Source: Nocardia asiatica NBRC 100129
GTDB lineage: Bacteria > Actinomycetota > Actinomycetes > Mycobacteriales > Mycobacteriaceae
Length of the DNA: 42,046 nucleotides
Direction: 5' to 3'
NCBI RefSeq assembly: GCF_000308415.1
Contig: NZ_BAFS01000021.1
Location: 1-42,046 of the forward strand
This document shows, piece by piece, positions 17,947 to 26,901 of the stretch. A program made the position numbers and the translations under genes. Below the pieces are notes generated by a model. The model was given only the letters and a program-made list of their open reading frames with translations. It had not been told where the DNA came from and did no database searches. Every line of letters starts with the position of its first letter. Position 1 is the stretch's first letter.

Positions 17947-18404
17947 CCAGATTTCTCGCCGTGCTCTCCGGGGTGCTGCTGGTGGCGTCGGTGGCGCTGC
18001 TGGAGCCGTGGATCGGTATTGCCGCGCTGCTGCTCGTCGCGCTCGGCTGGTGGTTCCGTCCGCTCGCGGTCTGCGCCGTGCTGCTGGCACTCGGTGTGCT
18101 GGCGATCGCCGACGCCGGGGTGCTCGCCTCCGCCGCGACGGGATTGGTGGCCACCACCTATCTGCTCAACGCCGCGACGGTGACCGCACCGCACGGCGTG
18201 GTGCCCACCACGATCCCCTCGGTGACCGGAGCCGTCGGCTTCGCCGCGGTCGCCGTCTGCGCGGCCCTCGTCCCGGTTCGCCTGGCCTGGGCGCCGTTGG
18301 CCGCGCCGATAGTGGTCGTGGTGCTGTACGCGCTGGTGATCCAGGGCGTCGCCGCGCGCCGCGGGCGCGGCGACCGCGAACTTCCCGTGTCGGGCAGAGT
18401 CTGA
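17943..18404 (+). CDS. Hydrophobic membrane protein, last gene of MoxR operon
   Basis: A 153-residue, almost entirely hydrophobic protein with about four to five membrane helices and a short basic C-terminal tail (ARRGRGDRELP). No named family recognised. Overlap with the DUF58 stop places it in the same operon; the likely terminator hairpin lies 39 bases downstream. A role with the DUF4129/MoxR/DUF58 proteins is inferred from position only. Confidence 0.75.
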   Translation: MTRFLAVLSGVLLVASVALLEPWIGIAALLLVALGWWFRPLAVCAVLLALGVLAIADAGVLASAATGLVATTYLLNAATVTAPHGVVPTTIPSVTGAVGFAAVAVCAALVPVRLAWAPLAAPIVVVVLYALVIQGVAARRGRGDRELPVSGRV

Positions 18405-18442
18405 GACCGCCGCTTCTGGGCGTGACCGCCCCGACGGCACCG

Positions 18443-18461
18443 GGCCGGACGAGGTCCGGCC
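18443..18461 (+). terminator. Terminator-like hairpin after the MoxR operon
   Basis: GGCCGGAC and GTCCGGCC form a perfect 8-base stem with a three-base GAG loop in the space between the convergent MoxR operon and chsH3. There is no T run, as is common in high-GC actinobacteria, so strength is uncertain. Confidence 0.5.
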
Positions 18462-18517
18462 GCACAGTGGCCATCGGCGGCGATCCGGGAACGGTCGGGT
18501 AATCGCCGACAGCCGCC

Positions 18518-19384
18518 TCAGGCGGGCCGGAAGCGCAGCGTGACGTCGCTGAGAACCGGTGCGTCGTCGCGTTCGACCACGGTCGCGGCGATGGTCAATT
18601 CGTCGTCCTGCCGCCAGATCCGGGTGCGGATCGTCTCGCCCGGGTAGAGCACGCCGGCGAATCGGGCGCGGAAACCGGTGACGCGGCTCGCGTCGGAGTC
18701 GAGCACGGTATCGGTCGCGGTCTTGCACACGATGCCGTAGGTGCACAGCCCGTGCAGGATGGGCGCGGGAAAGCCCGCCGCGCGCGCGAATTCGGGGTCG
18801 GAGTGCAGCGGGTTGCGGTCGCCGGACAACCGGTAGAGCAGCGCCTGCTGCGGCAGCGTCGGCGTGGTGACCTCGAAGTCCGGAGCCCGATCGGGCAATG
18901 TGGACTTGTTGCTGGGGCCGCGCTCGCCGCCGAAGCCGCCCTCGCCCTTGGCGAAGATCGATGAGCGCTCGGTCCACAGCGGGGCTCCGTCGGAGCCGGT
19001 GACGATGTGCTCCTGGACGATGACCGCTGCCGAGCCCTTGTCCCAGACCTCGGCGATTCGGCTCACCTTGGTCGCCTTGCCCGCGGCCGGAATCGGCCGG
19101 TGCACCTCCACCTCCTGATGACCGTGCACCACCTTCGCCAAGTCGATCTCGATGCCGGGAAAGCTCACCTTCGGCGGCTCGGTCTCGTGCACCGTCGCCG
19201 CCACGGTGGCGAAGCTGGGCAGCACCTGGGGTTGCCGATCATCGAGATAGCGCAGCTCGGCCGGGTCGGTCCAGCGCGTACCCGCGCCCAGGCCCAATTG
19301 GTAGAGCTGCACGTCCGAGGGTGTCCAGGCGAACTCCCGGCTCGGCAGTTCCGCTCCGAGCGCGATCTTCGGGTCGATGGGCAT
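18518..19384 (-). CDS. chsH3: Steroid enoyl-CoA hydratase ChsH3 (double hot-dog MaoC)
   Basis: A 288-residue hydratase of the two-hot-dog MaoC type, matching the size and context of mycobacterial Rv3538. The C-terminal half carries the full R-hydratase motif SGDRNPLHSDPEFARAAGF followed by ILHGLCTYG, with the catalytic Asp/His pair intact; the N-terminal half is the degenerate hot-dog. In relatives it hydrates the longer steroid side-chain enoyl-CoA. The ATG at 19384 has AAGGAG seven bases upstream. An in-frame start at 19498 would add a 38-residue tail without homology. It follows kstD on the same strand after 192 bases; I found no KstR box in that gap. Confidence 0.9.
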   Translation of the reverse strand: MPIDPKIALGAELPSREFAWTPSDVQLYQLGLGAGTRWTDPAELRYLDDRQPQVLPSFATVAATVHETEPPKVSFPGIEIDLAKVVHGHQEVEVHRPIPAAGKATKVSRIAEVWDKGSAAVIVQEHIVTGSDGAPLWTERSSIFAKGEGGFGGERGPSNKSTLPDRAPDFEVTTPTLPQQALLYRLSGDRNPLHSDPEFARAAGFPAPILHGLCTYGIVCKTATDTVLDSDASRVTGFRARFAGVLYPGETIRTRIWRQDDELTIAATVVERDDAPVLSDVTLRFRPA

Positions 19385-19576
19385 CAGTTCTCCTTGTGCA
19401 TGATTGTGGATCGATCCGGACTCGGCAGCGCCGGTTCGATCCTGCGCGTCCGGACACCGGCTCGCCAGTGTGTCGTCCGCTCCGCGGGATCGTTCCACGG
19501 CTGGTCATCGGCCTGTGGATGGATCGCGGTGCCCGCCGGTGCTCGCCTGCGACGTGGCCCGCACCGCGATCTCGTC

Positions 19577-21271
19577 TCACGCTCCCGCGGTGGCGGGCTG
19601 CTCCTTCTTGCGCTCGACGATGTCCAGCACCGCGAGGTAACCGAAGGTGATCGCGGGGCCGATGGTGGCTCCGGGCCCGGCGTAGGTGTGGCCCATCACC
19701 GGTGTGGAGCAGTTGCCGGAGGCGTACAACCCCTCGATGACGCTGCCGTCCTCGCGCAGTACCCGTCCTGCGGTGTCGGCCACCAGCCCGCCCTTGGTTC
19801 CCAGATCGCCCGGGACGATCTTGGCGGCGTAGTACGGACCCTGCACCAGCGCGGCCAGGCAGGGGTTGGGCCGCACGGTGGGATCGCCGTAGTACCGGTC
19901 GTAGTGGCTGTCGCCGCGGCCGAAGTCCTCGTCCTTGCCGGTCTCGGCGAAGCCGTTGAACCGGGCGACGGTCGCGGCCAGATCGCCCGCGGGTACGCCG
20001 ATCTTGCCCGCCAGTTCCTCGATGCTGTCGGCCTTGACGATGAAGTCGTTTTCCATCCACCGGGACGGAAAGCGCTGACCGGGCTGTAGTCCGGCGAAGA
20101 TGTAGCGGTTCCGGTAGCGCTGGTCGAACACCAGCCACGCGGGGATGTTCTCGCCCGGCCCCTCACCCTGCCCGTACTCGCCGCCGTACATGGTGTGCAC
20201 TGCCTCGACGTAAGGAGCGGACTCATTTCCGAATCGCTTGCCGTCGGCGTTCACCATGATGCTGCCGGGCAGGTTCCGCTCGGCCAGCGCGAACCACGGT
20301 TTGCCGCCTTTGAAGATGGTCGGTCCCCACCACGCGTCCTCCATGAAACCGATGGCCGCGCCCGCCGCCATGCCCGCTTGGATGCCGTCGCCGGTATTGG
20401 CGGCCGCGCCCGTGGTCCACTCGGTGGTGATGGGCTCGCGCTGGTATTTGCTGCGCATTTCCGCGTTGTGCTCGAAACCGCCGCTGCCGAGGACGACGCC
20501 GTAGCGGGCGGTGAACGTGACCGGCTCGCCCTCGTGCAGCGCACGGACGCCGGTGACGACGCCGTCCGTCACGACGAGGTCGGTCATCGGTGTGTTCAGC
20601 AACAGCGGCACGTTCGCGTCCATGAGCCCCTTGCGCATGCCCGCGATGATGGCCTGCCCCATGCCGACGATGTGTTTGCGGGTGAATTTGGCCCAGTAGG
20701 TGCGCGCGCCGACGCGCATCGCCCGGAGCATGCCCTTCGGATGACGCCGGATCAGATTGAGCCGGACGAAGTCGGCCTGCATGACCACGACGTTCAGCGG
20801 GGCCTTGGCGTACGGCGGCTCCAGGTTGAACCGTTCGTCGCCCAGAATCTTCGTGTCGAACGGCTTGGGCTCGCACGAGCGGCCCTCGGGCCGACCGCCC
20901 GGCGCCTCCGGATGGTAGTCGGAGTAGCCCGGCACCCACGTCATCTTCAGCGGCGAATGATCGAGCACGAAGTCCAGCGCTTCGGCGCCGCGATCGATGT
21001 AGGTGTCGATCCGTTCCTTGGGCACGACGTCGCCGATGATGCTGTGCAGGTAGGTCCGCGCGTCCTCGCGGTCGTCGGGCCGACCGGACGCGCGCAGCGC
21101 CTTGTTGCCCGGGATCCACACGCCGCCGCCGGAGCGCGCGGTCGACCCGCCGTAGTGCGCGGCCTTTTCGATGACCACCACGCTCAGCCCGTGCTGGGCC
21201 GCGGTGAGGGCGGCGGTCATGCCGGCGGCGCCGCTGCCGACCACCACCACGTCGTATTCCCGATCAGTCAT
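19577..21271 (-). CDS. kstD: 3-oxosteroid 1-dehydrogenase KstD
   Basis: A 564-residue FAD enzyme that removes hydrogens from C1 and C2 of 3-ketosteroids, converting androstenedione to androstadienedione before ring opening. The FAD motif VVVGSGAAG is at about residues 9-17, with GGSTARSGGGVWIP at 41-54. Tyr119 (in GYSDYHPEAPGG) and the segment PYYAAKIVPGDLGTKGG (479-495), which contains the conserved catalytic Tyr and Gly, match characterised enzymes. The end has GHTYAGPGATIGPA. The frame stays open for more than 600 codons upstream, but homology starts at MTDREYDVVV, fixing the ATG at 21271. A KstR box ends one base before that ATG. Confidence 0.96.
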   Translation of the reverse strand: MTDREYDVVVVGSGAAGMTAALTAAQHGLSVVVIEKAAHYGGSTARSGGGVWIPGNKALRASGRPDDREDARTYLHSIIGDVVPKERIDTYIDRGAEALDFVLDHSPLKMTWVPGYSDYHPEAPGGRPEGRSCEPKPFDTKILGDERFNLEPPYAKAPLNVVVMQADFVRLNLIRRHPKGMLRAMRVGARTYWAKFTRKHIVGMGQAIIAGMRKGLMDANVPLLLNTPMTDLVVTDGVVTGVRALHEGEPVTFTARYGVVLGSGGFEHNAEMRSKYQREPITTEWTTGAAANTGDGIQAGMAAGAAIGFMEDAWWGPTIFKGGKPWFALAERNLPGSIMVNADGKRFGNESAPYVEAVHTMYGGEYGQGEGPGENIPAWLVFDQRYRNRYIFAGLQPGQRFPSRWMENDFIVKADSIEELAGKIGVPAGDLAATVARFNGFAETGKDEDFGRGDSHYDRYYGDPTVRPNPCLAALVQGPYYAAKIVPGDLGTKGGLVADTAGRVLREDGSVIEGLYASGNCSTPVMGHTYAGPGATIGPAITFGYLAVLDIVERKKEQPATAGA

Positions 21272-21272
21272 G

Positions 21273-21286
21273 TAGAACACGTTATA
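21273..21286. promoter_or_regulatory. KstR operator next to kstD
   Basis: TAGAACACGTTATA fits TNNAACNNGTTNNA at every fixed position. Relative to kstD (minus strand) it spans about -2 to -15 from the ATG; relative to the divergent flavoprotein gene it is 100 bases upstream. Confidence 0.9.
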
Positions 21287-21349
21287 GAATGGACGCGCCA
21301 TTGGTCTATGTTGTGTGGCAGAAGACTTGCTCGACGTTCCATTTGTCGA

Positions 21350-21363
21350 GGAAACTTGTTTCA
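21350..21363. promoter_or_regulatory. Probable second KstR half-conserved operator, before the flavoprotein/hsaEGF operon
   Basis: GGAAACTTGTTTCA matches seven of the eight fixed positions of the KstR consensus (first T is G) and is an imperfect palindrome. It ends 22 bases before the ATG at 21386, a suitable place to control the rightward operon independently of the kstD site. Confidence 0.45.
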
Positions 21364-21385
21364 GTTTCGGACCGGAGTTAAGAAC

Positions 21386-23011
21386 ATGGGCCTCGAATGG
21401 GACCTGGCCACCGACGTTGTCGTGGTCGGATACGGCGCCGCGGGTGCGGCCGCCGCGCTGGAAGCGACCGCGGCGGGCGCGCAGGTGCTCGTGCTGGAAC
21501 GCTTCGCCGGAGGCGGCACGTCGGCGCTGTCCGGCGGCATCATCTACGCGGGCGGCGGCACCTCGGTGCAGCGAGAGGCGGGGGTGCAGGACACCCCGGA
21601 GGCGATGTACGCCTATCTCGAGCGTGAGGTCGGCGACGCGGTCACCCCCGAGACGCTGCGCAGGTTCGTCGACGAGAGCCCGCAGCTGATCGAGTGGCTG
21701 AAGGCGCACGGCGTCCCGTTCGAAGCCTCGCTGTGCCCGTACAAGACTTCCTACCCCAACGACCGCTACTACCTGTACTACTCCGGTAGCGAGATCTCCG
21801 GCGCGTTCCGCGACATCCCGGCCGCGCAGCGCGGCCATCGGGTGAAGGGCAGGGGCACGTCCGGCAAGAAACTCACCGGCCCGCTGGCCGCCGCGGCGTC
21901 GCGGGCCGGAGTACGGGTCGAAACCCTCACCCGGGTAACACGCTTGATCACCGACGGCGCGGGCGCGGTGATCGGCGTGGAGTGCCACACGCTGCGCGAC
22001 GCCCCGGGCCGGGTCCGGGACCGCTACACGCGCATGGCGAAGGTCGCGGCCAAGCCGGGCATCTACTATCCCCCGCTGCGGCGTGCGCTGGAACAGCGGC
22101 TGGAGCGGCTGGAACGCCGATACGGCAGCACGATTCGCGTGCTCGCGCGGCGCGGGGTGGTGCTGTGCGCGGGCGGGTTCATCGCCAATCGCGAGATGAT
22201 CCAGCAGTACGCGCCGGCCTTCCATGGTGGTCTCGCGCTGGGCACCACCGCCGACGACGGCAGCGGCATCCTGATGGCCCAGCAGGTCGGCGCGGCCGTC
22301 GACCGCATGGACAACGTCTCCGCGTGGCGCTTCCTGCTCCCGCCCAGCGCTTTCACCGGCGCGCTGCTGGTGGACGCCGCCGGTCGCCGGGTCATCGACG
22401 AGACGCGCTACGGCGCCGCGGTGGGCCACGCGCTGATCACCGAGCGCGACGGCAAGGGCTGGCTGCTGGCCGACGACCCGCTCATGCGCACCGCGGTCGG
22501 CCAGATCGGCAAGCAGGGCGCATGGTTCCAGCGGGGGCAGTTCGAGACCATGCGGCGCACCGCGATCCGCGGCGCCACCCTGGAGGAGGCCGCGACGAAG
22601 GCGGGCATCGACCCCGCCGGGCTGCGCGCGACGGTCGACGCGCACAACACCGCGATCGAGACCGGAGCGCCCGATCCGGTCGGCAAGCCCGCGGAGTTCA
22701 CCGAACCGGTCCGCACCGGCCCGTTCTGGCTGTTGGATGTGGGCATCAAACCGAGCCTGACCAACCCGTGCCCCATGCTCACCCTCGGCGGCGTCGTCGT
22801 GGACGAGCGCACCGGCGCGGTCAAGACGGCCGAGGGCGAGGACATCCCCGGGCTTTTCGCGGCCGGGCGCACCGCGCTCGGCGTCTGCTCCGAGTCCTAC
22901 GTCAGCGGGCTGTCGCTGTCGGACTGCATCTTCTCCGGCCGCAGGGCAGGCCGGTCCGCCGCGGGCGAGCAGGTCTCGGCACTGGAAAACGCAACTGTGG
23001 AAGGGAACTAG
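21386..23011 (+). CDS. FAD-dependent steroid dehydrogenase-like protein (possibly 3-ketosteroid Delta4-(5alpha)-dehydrogenase)
   Basis: A 541-residue flavoprotein of the fumarate reductase/KstD fold: FAD motif VVVGYGAAGAAAA at about residues 12-24, LSGGIIYAGGGTS near 48-60, and the C-terminal FAD-binding segment GLFAAGRTALGVCSESYVSG. It is not a second KstD, since it lacks the PGDLGTKGG signature. The C-terminal Tyr-Val-Ser-Gly-Leu-Ser pattern resembles the Tyr-x-Ser active-site pair of the Rhodococcus Delta4-(5alpha)-dehydrogenase, which desaturates 5alpha-3-ketosteroids. It is the first gene of the hsaE-hsaG-hsaF operon (hsaE starts two bases after its stop) and is divergent from kstD. The ATG at 21386 follows GGAG. 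The function is inferred. Confidence 0.8.
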   Translation: MGLEWDLATDVVVVGYGAAGAAAALEATAAGAQVLVLERFAGGGTSALSGGIIYAGGGTSVQREAGVQDTPEAMYAYLEREVGDAVTPETLRRFVDESPQLIEWLKAHGVPFEASLCPYKTSYPNDRYYLYYSGSEISGAFRDIPAAQRGHRVKGRGTSGKKLTGPLAAAASRAGVRVETLTRVTRLITDGAGAVIGVECHTLRDAPGRVRDRYTRMAKVAAKPGIYYPPLRRALEQRLERLERRYGSTIRVLARRGVVLCAGGFIANREMIQQYAPAFHGGLALGTTADDGSGILMAQQVGAAVDRMDNVSAWRFLLPPSAFTGALLVDAAGRRVIDETRYGAAVGHALITERDGKGWLLADDPLMRTAVGQIGKQGAWFQRGQFETMRRTAIRGATLEEAATKAGIDPAGLRATVDAHNTAIETGAPDPVGKPAEFTEPVRTGPFWLLDVGIKPSLTNPCPMLTLGGVVVDERTGAVKTAEGEDIPGLFAAGRTALGVCSESYVSGLSLSDCIFSGRRAGRSAAGEQVSALENATVEGN

Positions 23012-23012
23012 C

Positions 23013-23798
23013 GTGCTGTCCGACGCGGTACGAACCGAACTGGCCGACGAACTCGAGCGCGCGGAGCGCGAACGGGTGGCGATCGATCCGCTGATCGCCC
23101 GCCACCCCGACATCGACGTGGTCGACGCCTACGAGATCCAGCTGATCAACATCCGGCGCAGGCTCGACGCGGGCGCGCGCGTGGTCGGGCACAAGGTGGG
23201 CCTGTCCTCGAAGGCCATGCAGCAGATGATGGGCGTGGACGAGCCGGACTACGGGCACCTGCTCGCGGAAATGGAAGTCTACGAGGACGTTCCGGTGGAG
23301 GCGGGCCGCTACCTGTTCCCCCGCGTCGAGGTGGAGGTCGGGTTCGTGCTCGGCGCCGACCTGCCCGGCGCGGAGTGCACCGAAGCGGACGTGCTCGACG
23401 CCACGGTCGCCTTCGCACCCGCGATCGAACTGATCGACTCGCGGATCAAGGACTGGAACATCGGCCTGGCGGACACCATCTCCGACAACGCGTCCTCCGC
23501 CGGTTTCGTGCTCGGCGCCGAGCGCGTCGCGCCGAAGGACATCGACGTCAAGGCCATCGACGCGGTGCTCACCCGCAACGGCGAAGTGGTCGCCGAAGGC
23601 CGCAGCGACGCCGTGCTGGGCGATCCGGTGATCGCGGTGGCCTGGCTCGCGCGCAAGGTCGCGAGCTTCGGCGTCCGGTTGAAGGCCGGTGACATCGTGC
23701 TGCCCGGTTCCTGCACCCGCGCCATCGACGCCCGTCCGGGCGACGCGTTCCACGCCGAGTTCGCCGGACTCGGTTCTGTCCGTCTGCAATTCACCTAG
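23013..23798 (+). CDS. hsaE: 2-hydroxyhexa-2,4-dienoate hydratase HsaE
   Basis: A 261-residue 2-keto-4-pentenoate hydratase family protein. It adds water to the 2-hydroxyhexa-2,4-dienoate released by HsaD to give 4-hydroxy-2-oxohexanoate. Family features include [29 protein letters not shown] (positions about 48-76), the acidic metal-site segment [13 protein letters not shown] and the late [11 protein letters not shown]. The GTG at 23013 follows AAGGGAAC and lies immediately after the flavoprotein stop. hsaG starts 10 bases downstream; the order hsaE-hsaG-hsaF is that of other steroid degraders. Confidence 0.94.
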   Translation: MLSDAVRTELADELERAERERVAIDPLIARHPDIDVVDAYEIQLINIRRRLDAGARVVGHKVGLSSKAMQQMMGVDEPDYGHLLAEMEVYEDVPVEAGRYLFPRVEVEVGFVLGADLPGAECTEADVLDATVAFAPAIELIDSRIKDWNIGLADTISDNASSAGFVLGAERVAPKDIDVKAIDAVLTRNGEVVAEGRSDAVLGDPVIAVAWLARKVASFGVRLKAGDIVLPGSCTRAIDARPGDAFHAEFAGLGSVRLQFT

Positions 23799-23808
23799 GG
23801 AGGCTGTC

Positions 23809-24720
23809 GTGTCCGTGAACGGGACCGTCACCGCCGCGATCGTCGGGTCCGGCAACATCAGCACCGACCTGCTCTACAAACTGCTGCGCTCGCAGAAGAT
23901 CCAGCCGCGCTGGATGATCGGAATCGACCCGGACAGCGAGGGCCTGAAGCGGGCGCGCGGGCTCGGGTTGGAAACCTCGCACGAGGGCGTGGACTGGCTG
24001 CTCGGGCAGTCCGAACTGCCCGACCTGATCTTCGAGGCGACTTCGGCGTACGTGCATCGCGCCGCCGCGCCGCGCTACGCCGAAGCGGGCATCCGCGCCG
24101 TCGACCTGACACCCGCCGCCGTCGGCCCCGCCGTCGTGCCGCCGGTGAACCTGGGCGCGAATCTGGACGCGCCGAACGTCAACATGATCACTTGCGGCGG
24201 CCAGGCGACCATCCCGATCGTCGCCGCGGTCTCGCGGGTGGTCCCGGTGCCGTACGCGGAGATCGTCGCGTCGGTGTCGTCGGTCTCGGCGGGCCCCGGC
24301 ACGCGGGCGAACATCGACGAGTTCACCAAGACCACCAGCCGCGGCGTCGAGACCATCGGCGGAGCGCAGCGCGGCAAGGCGATCATCATCCTGAATCCGG
24401 CCGAGCCGCCGATGATCATGCGCGACACCATTTTCTGCGCCATCCCCGAGGACGCCGACACCGACGCGATCGCCGACTCCATCCACCGGATGGTCGCCGA
24501 CATCCAGCAGTACGTGCCCGGCTACCGGCTGCTGAACGAGCCGCAGTTCGACGAACCGTCGGTGGTGTCCGGCGGCATGGCGAAGGTGTCGGTGTTCGTC
24601 GAGGTCGAGGGCGCGGGCGACTTCCTGCCCCCGTACGCGGGCAACCTCGACATCATGACCGCCGCCGCGACACAGGTCGGCGAGGTCATCGCCGAACAGA
24701 TCACTGCGGCCCGGGTGTAA
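23809..24720 (+). CDS. hsaG: Acylating propanal/acetaldehyde dehydrogenase HsaG
   Basis: A 303-residue CoA-acylating aldehyde dehydrogenase that oxidises propanal from HsaF to propionyl-CoA with NAD+. The NAD-binding start [18 protein letters not shown] is at about residues 9-26 and the catalytic cysteine is Cys129 in [13 protein letters not shown]-terminal dimer and aldolase-contact segments ([25 protein letters not shown]) are intact. The GTG at 23809 is preceded by GGGAGG. HsaG and HsaF form a complex that channels the aldehyde in characterised homologues; their genes are 12 bases apart. Confidence 0.95.
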   Translation: MSVNGTVTAAIVGSGNISTDLLYKLLRSQKIQPRWMIGIDPDSEGLKRARGLGLETSHEGVDWLLGQSELPDLIFEATSAYVHRAAAPRYAEAGIRAVDLTPAAVGPAVVPPVNLGANLDAPNVNMITCGGQATIPIVAAVSRVVPVPYAEIVASVSSVSAGPGTRANIDEFTKTTSRGVETIGGAQRGKAIIILNPAEPPMIMRDTIFCAIPEDADTDAIADSIHRMVADIQQYVPGYRLLNEPQFDEPSVVSGGMAKVSVFVEVEGAGDFLPPYAGNLDIMTAAATQVGEVIAEQITAARV

Positions 24721-24732
24721 GGAGCTATCGGA

Positions 24733-25770
24733 ATGGCCTACTCAGCAGAACTCGACATCCGCGTCACCGACACTTCGCTGCGCGACGGATCCCATCACAA
24801 GCGCCACCAGTTCACCGCCACCGAAGTCCGTGACATCGTGGCCGCGCTGGACGGCGCGGGCGTCCCGGTGATCGAGGTGACCCACGGCGACGGCCTCGGC
24901 GGCTCGTCGTTCAACTACGGCTTCTCCAAGACGCCCGAGCAGGAACTGGTCACCATCGCGGCCGAGACGGCCAAGCGGGCGAAGATCGCCGTGCTGATGC
25001 TGCCCGGCGTCGGGGTGAAGGAAGACATCAAGATCTCGCAGGACAACGGCGCGTCGATCTGCCGCATCGCGACGCACTGCACCGAGGCCGATGTGTCGAT
25101 CCAGCACTTCGGTCTCGCGCGGGACCTCGGGCTGGAGACGGTCGGCTTCCTGATGATGTCGCACACCCAGCCGCCGGAGGTGCTGGCCGGGCAGGCGCGC
25201 ATCATGGCGGACGCGGGCTGCCAGTGCGTCTACATCGTCGACTCCGCCGGAGCCTTGGTGCTGGAACAGGTTTCCGACCGGGTCGCGGCGCTGGTGGCGG
25301 AACTCGGCGACGACGCGCAGGTCGGTTTCCACGGCCACGAGAACCTCGACCTGGCCGTCGCCAACTCCATCTACGCCATCCGCGCGGGCGCGAAGCAGAT
25401 CGACGGCAGCGCAAGGCGTTTCGGCGCGGGCGCGGGCAACACGCCCGTCGAAGCACTGGTCGGGGTGTGCGACAAGCTGGGTGTCAGGACGGGCATCGAT
25501 TTCTTCGCCATCGCCGACGCGGCCGAAGACGTCGTCCGCCCCGCCATGCCGCAGGAATGCCTGCTCGATCGCCAGGCCCTGATGATGGGTTACGCGGGCG
25601 TCTACTCCAGCTTCCTCAAGCACGCCGAACGCCAAGCCGAGCGTTACGGCGTCTCGGCCGCCGAGATGCTGGTCCGCGCGGGCAAGCGCAAGCTCGTCGG
25701 CGGTCAGGAGGACCAGCTCATCGACATCGCGCTGGAATTGCAGCGAGAGAAGGCGACCGTCACCGCCTGA
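24733..25770 (+). CDS. hsaF: 4-hydroxy-2-oxohexanoate/oxovalerate aldolase HsaF
   Basis: A 345-residue class II pyruvate aldolase of the DRE-TIM family that splits 4-hydroxy-2-oxohexanoate into pyruvate and propanal. The signature [14 protein letters not shown] at about residues 12-25 supplies the conserved Arg17, Asp18 and catalytic His21; metal ligands lie in GFHGHENLD. The C-terminal communication domain that contacts HsaG is complete. AAGGAG precedes the ATG. The last 104 bases of the gene are repeated exactly at 27201-27304, with a diverged repeat before them, so its 3' end has been involved in a rearrangement. Confidence 0.96.
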   Translation: MAYSAELDIRVTDTSLRDGSHHKRHQFTATEVRDIVAALDGAGVPVIEVTHGDGLGGSSFNYGFSKTPEQELVTIAAETAKRAKIAVLMLPGVGVKEDIKISQDNGASICRIATHCTEADVSIQHFGLARDLGLETVGFLMMSHTQPPEVLAGQARIMADAGCQCVYIVDSAGALVLEQVSDRVAALVAELGDDAQVGFHGHENLDLAVANSIYAIRAGAKQIDGSARRFGAGAGNTPVEALVGVCDKLGVRTGIDFFAIADAAEDVVRPAMPQECLLDRQALMMGYAGVYSSFLKHAERQAERYGVSAAEMLVRAGKRKLVGGQEDQLIDIALELQREKATVTA

Positions 25771-25773
25771 CCG
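25667..25773 (+). repeat. Left copy of a 107-base direct repeat (3' end of hsaF)
   Basis: These 107 bases are identical to 27201-27307. The copy begins inside the codons for Met-Leu-Val-Arg of HsaF, runs through the stop codon and three bases beyond. Homology extends upstream to 25563 with many substitutions. Confidence 0.95.
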
Positions 25774-25784
25774 GACAGACGAAG

Positions 25785-25817
25785 CGGGCCGCGAACAAAA
25801 ATACCGCTCGCGGCCCG
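25785..25817 (+). terminator. Terminator-like hairpin after hsaF
   Basis: CGGGCCGCGA and TCGCGGCCCG form a perfect 10-base stem with a 13-base A-rich loop, starting 15 bases after the hsaF stop. No T run follows. It lies just beyond the 107-base repeat, so it is not duplicated with it. Confidence 0.6.
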
Positions 25818-25871
25818 GTCTGCCCACAAAGCCGAGTTGTGTGCCGTCGCAACGTCGGCGTGCGGCTGGGG

Positions 25872-26321
25872 CTAATCAGCTGAGTGTCCCAGCTGTCCGT
25901 ACTGGACGAGATAGGCCCTGTCCGTCAAACTTCGCCAACCGCGTTCGGTCGGTTCCAATGACCGGCCACTCGTGGTCGGGTCCTTGGGCCACGGCTCCCG
26001 AATATGGATCTGGATATCATCCTGCAGAATCAGAGCCAGTTCCATCGCGAACTCCTCTGCGGTCGCGCTGCCTGGTTCCGTGGGGTCGAGGGCCGCGGCA
26101 GTGCCGACATCAGGCACAGCAATTCGCACCAGGGCCTTCGGCTCTGGGCGCCCGGTCCGCTCGGCGAACCTGTGCCATTTATCGGTACTTCCGGTCTCTA
26201 CATCCACCGCAAATCCGAGCGAAGTTTCGATGTCGGAGGCGAGTAGCCTTGCGCCTCGAACGGCGTCATCTATGTCCACGTCCTCTATCCTGCCACGGCT
26301 GTTACGGTACTGTGCATTCAT
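25872..26321 (-). CDS. Hypothetical cytoplasmic protein of the low-GC islet
   Basis: About 149 residues, acidic, with no signal peptide or membrane helix and no family I recognise. Segments such as DDAVRGARLLASDIETSLGF and SATAEEFAMELALILQDD suggest a mixed alpha/beta fold. The ATG at 26321 ([10 protein letters not shown]) is chosen because it overlaps the 3' end of the upstream secreted-protein gene by 20 bases; the longer frame to 26432 would run deep inside that gene. Overlap and shared strand imply a two-gene operon. An immunity or accessory role for the secreted partner is only a guess. Confidence 0.6.
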   Translation of the reverse strand: MNAQYRNSRGRIEDVDIDDAVRGARLLASDIETSLGFAVDVETGSTDKWHRFAERTGRPEPKALVRIAVPDVGTAAALDPTEPGSATAEEFAMELALILQDDIQIHIREPWPKDPTTSGRSLEPTERGWRSLTDRAYLVQYGQLGHSAD

Positions 26322-26901
26322 TGAGCGGTGTGATATAGATGGTCCCATCCGGCGCCGTATGAAGGCCGTCCACGTGTAGCACGTCGCCGCTCTTCCAGAT
26401 ATTCTTGCCGTTTCGATAACGTGCCTGTCCAAAATGGAGCATGTCGTCCTTCTCTGCTTTTTGTATTTTGGTTACGGGTGACTTATTGACGAATAAATGC
26501 CACTCGTATTCACCAGGTCGGTGACTTGCATCGTTGATGAACCACCACCATGTGTAGTAGCCGATTGGATCGCCGTTATATGGCCTGATCTCAGATTTGA
26601 GAGTTCCATGCTCGGTTGTCAATTTGTAGTCGAGACACAGTGGAGGGCTAGCCTCTGCGACAGCGGGGAGTGTGACCTGACCGGCGAAAAAGCAGGCAAT
26701 CGCCATCACCGACATTGCCAGTGGCCGCCAGCGCTGGCGAAGGCCTGTCCTGCCGATTTCGTCGCGGGACGCTGGTTTGATGCGGCGGCTGATCCCCGAG
26801 TTGAGCCCGGCCCCTACTGGCGCAACCGCCACCGGCGTAGTGGTTGTGGAGGTGCGTAGGTTCGACCGCGCAGCAACAGTCTTGTATAGGTGACTCATCA
26901 T
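26302..26901 (-). CDS. Hypothetical secreted protein of the low-GC islet
   Basis: About 199 residues. After a long polar, basic N-terminal region (about residues 1-60) comes a signal-peptide-like hydrophobic stretch ([20 protein letters not shown]) and a likely cleavage near AVAEA/SPP. The mature part, about 115 residues, is rich in Trp, Tyr and His ([20 protein letters not shown]) and has one Cys after the predicted site and one near the C-terminus, which could form a disulfide. No family recognised. Two adjacent ATGs (26901 and 26898) follow AAGGA; the second has better spacing. Its very low G+C and codon use differ sharply from the flanking steroid genes, consistent with transfer. Confidence 0.6.
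   Translation of the reverse strand: MMSHLYKTVAARSNLRTSTTTTPVAVAPVGAGLNSGISRRIKPASRDEIGRTGLRQRWRPLAMSVMAIACFFAGQVTLPAVAEASPPLCLDYKLTTEHGTLKSEIRPYNGDPIGYYTWWWFINDASHRPGEYEWHLFVNKSPVTKIQKAEKDDMLHFGQARYRNGKNIWKSGDVLHVDGLHTAPDGTIYITPLNECTVP

Noticed and set aside
21272..23113. Open frame extending kstD upstream by about 614 codons on the minus strand
   Set aside because: It is antisense to the flavoprotein gene; KstD homology begins at MTDREYDVVV and the upstream translation is Arg/Gly/Ala-rich shadow sequence typical of high-GC DNA.
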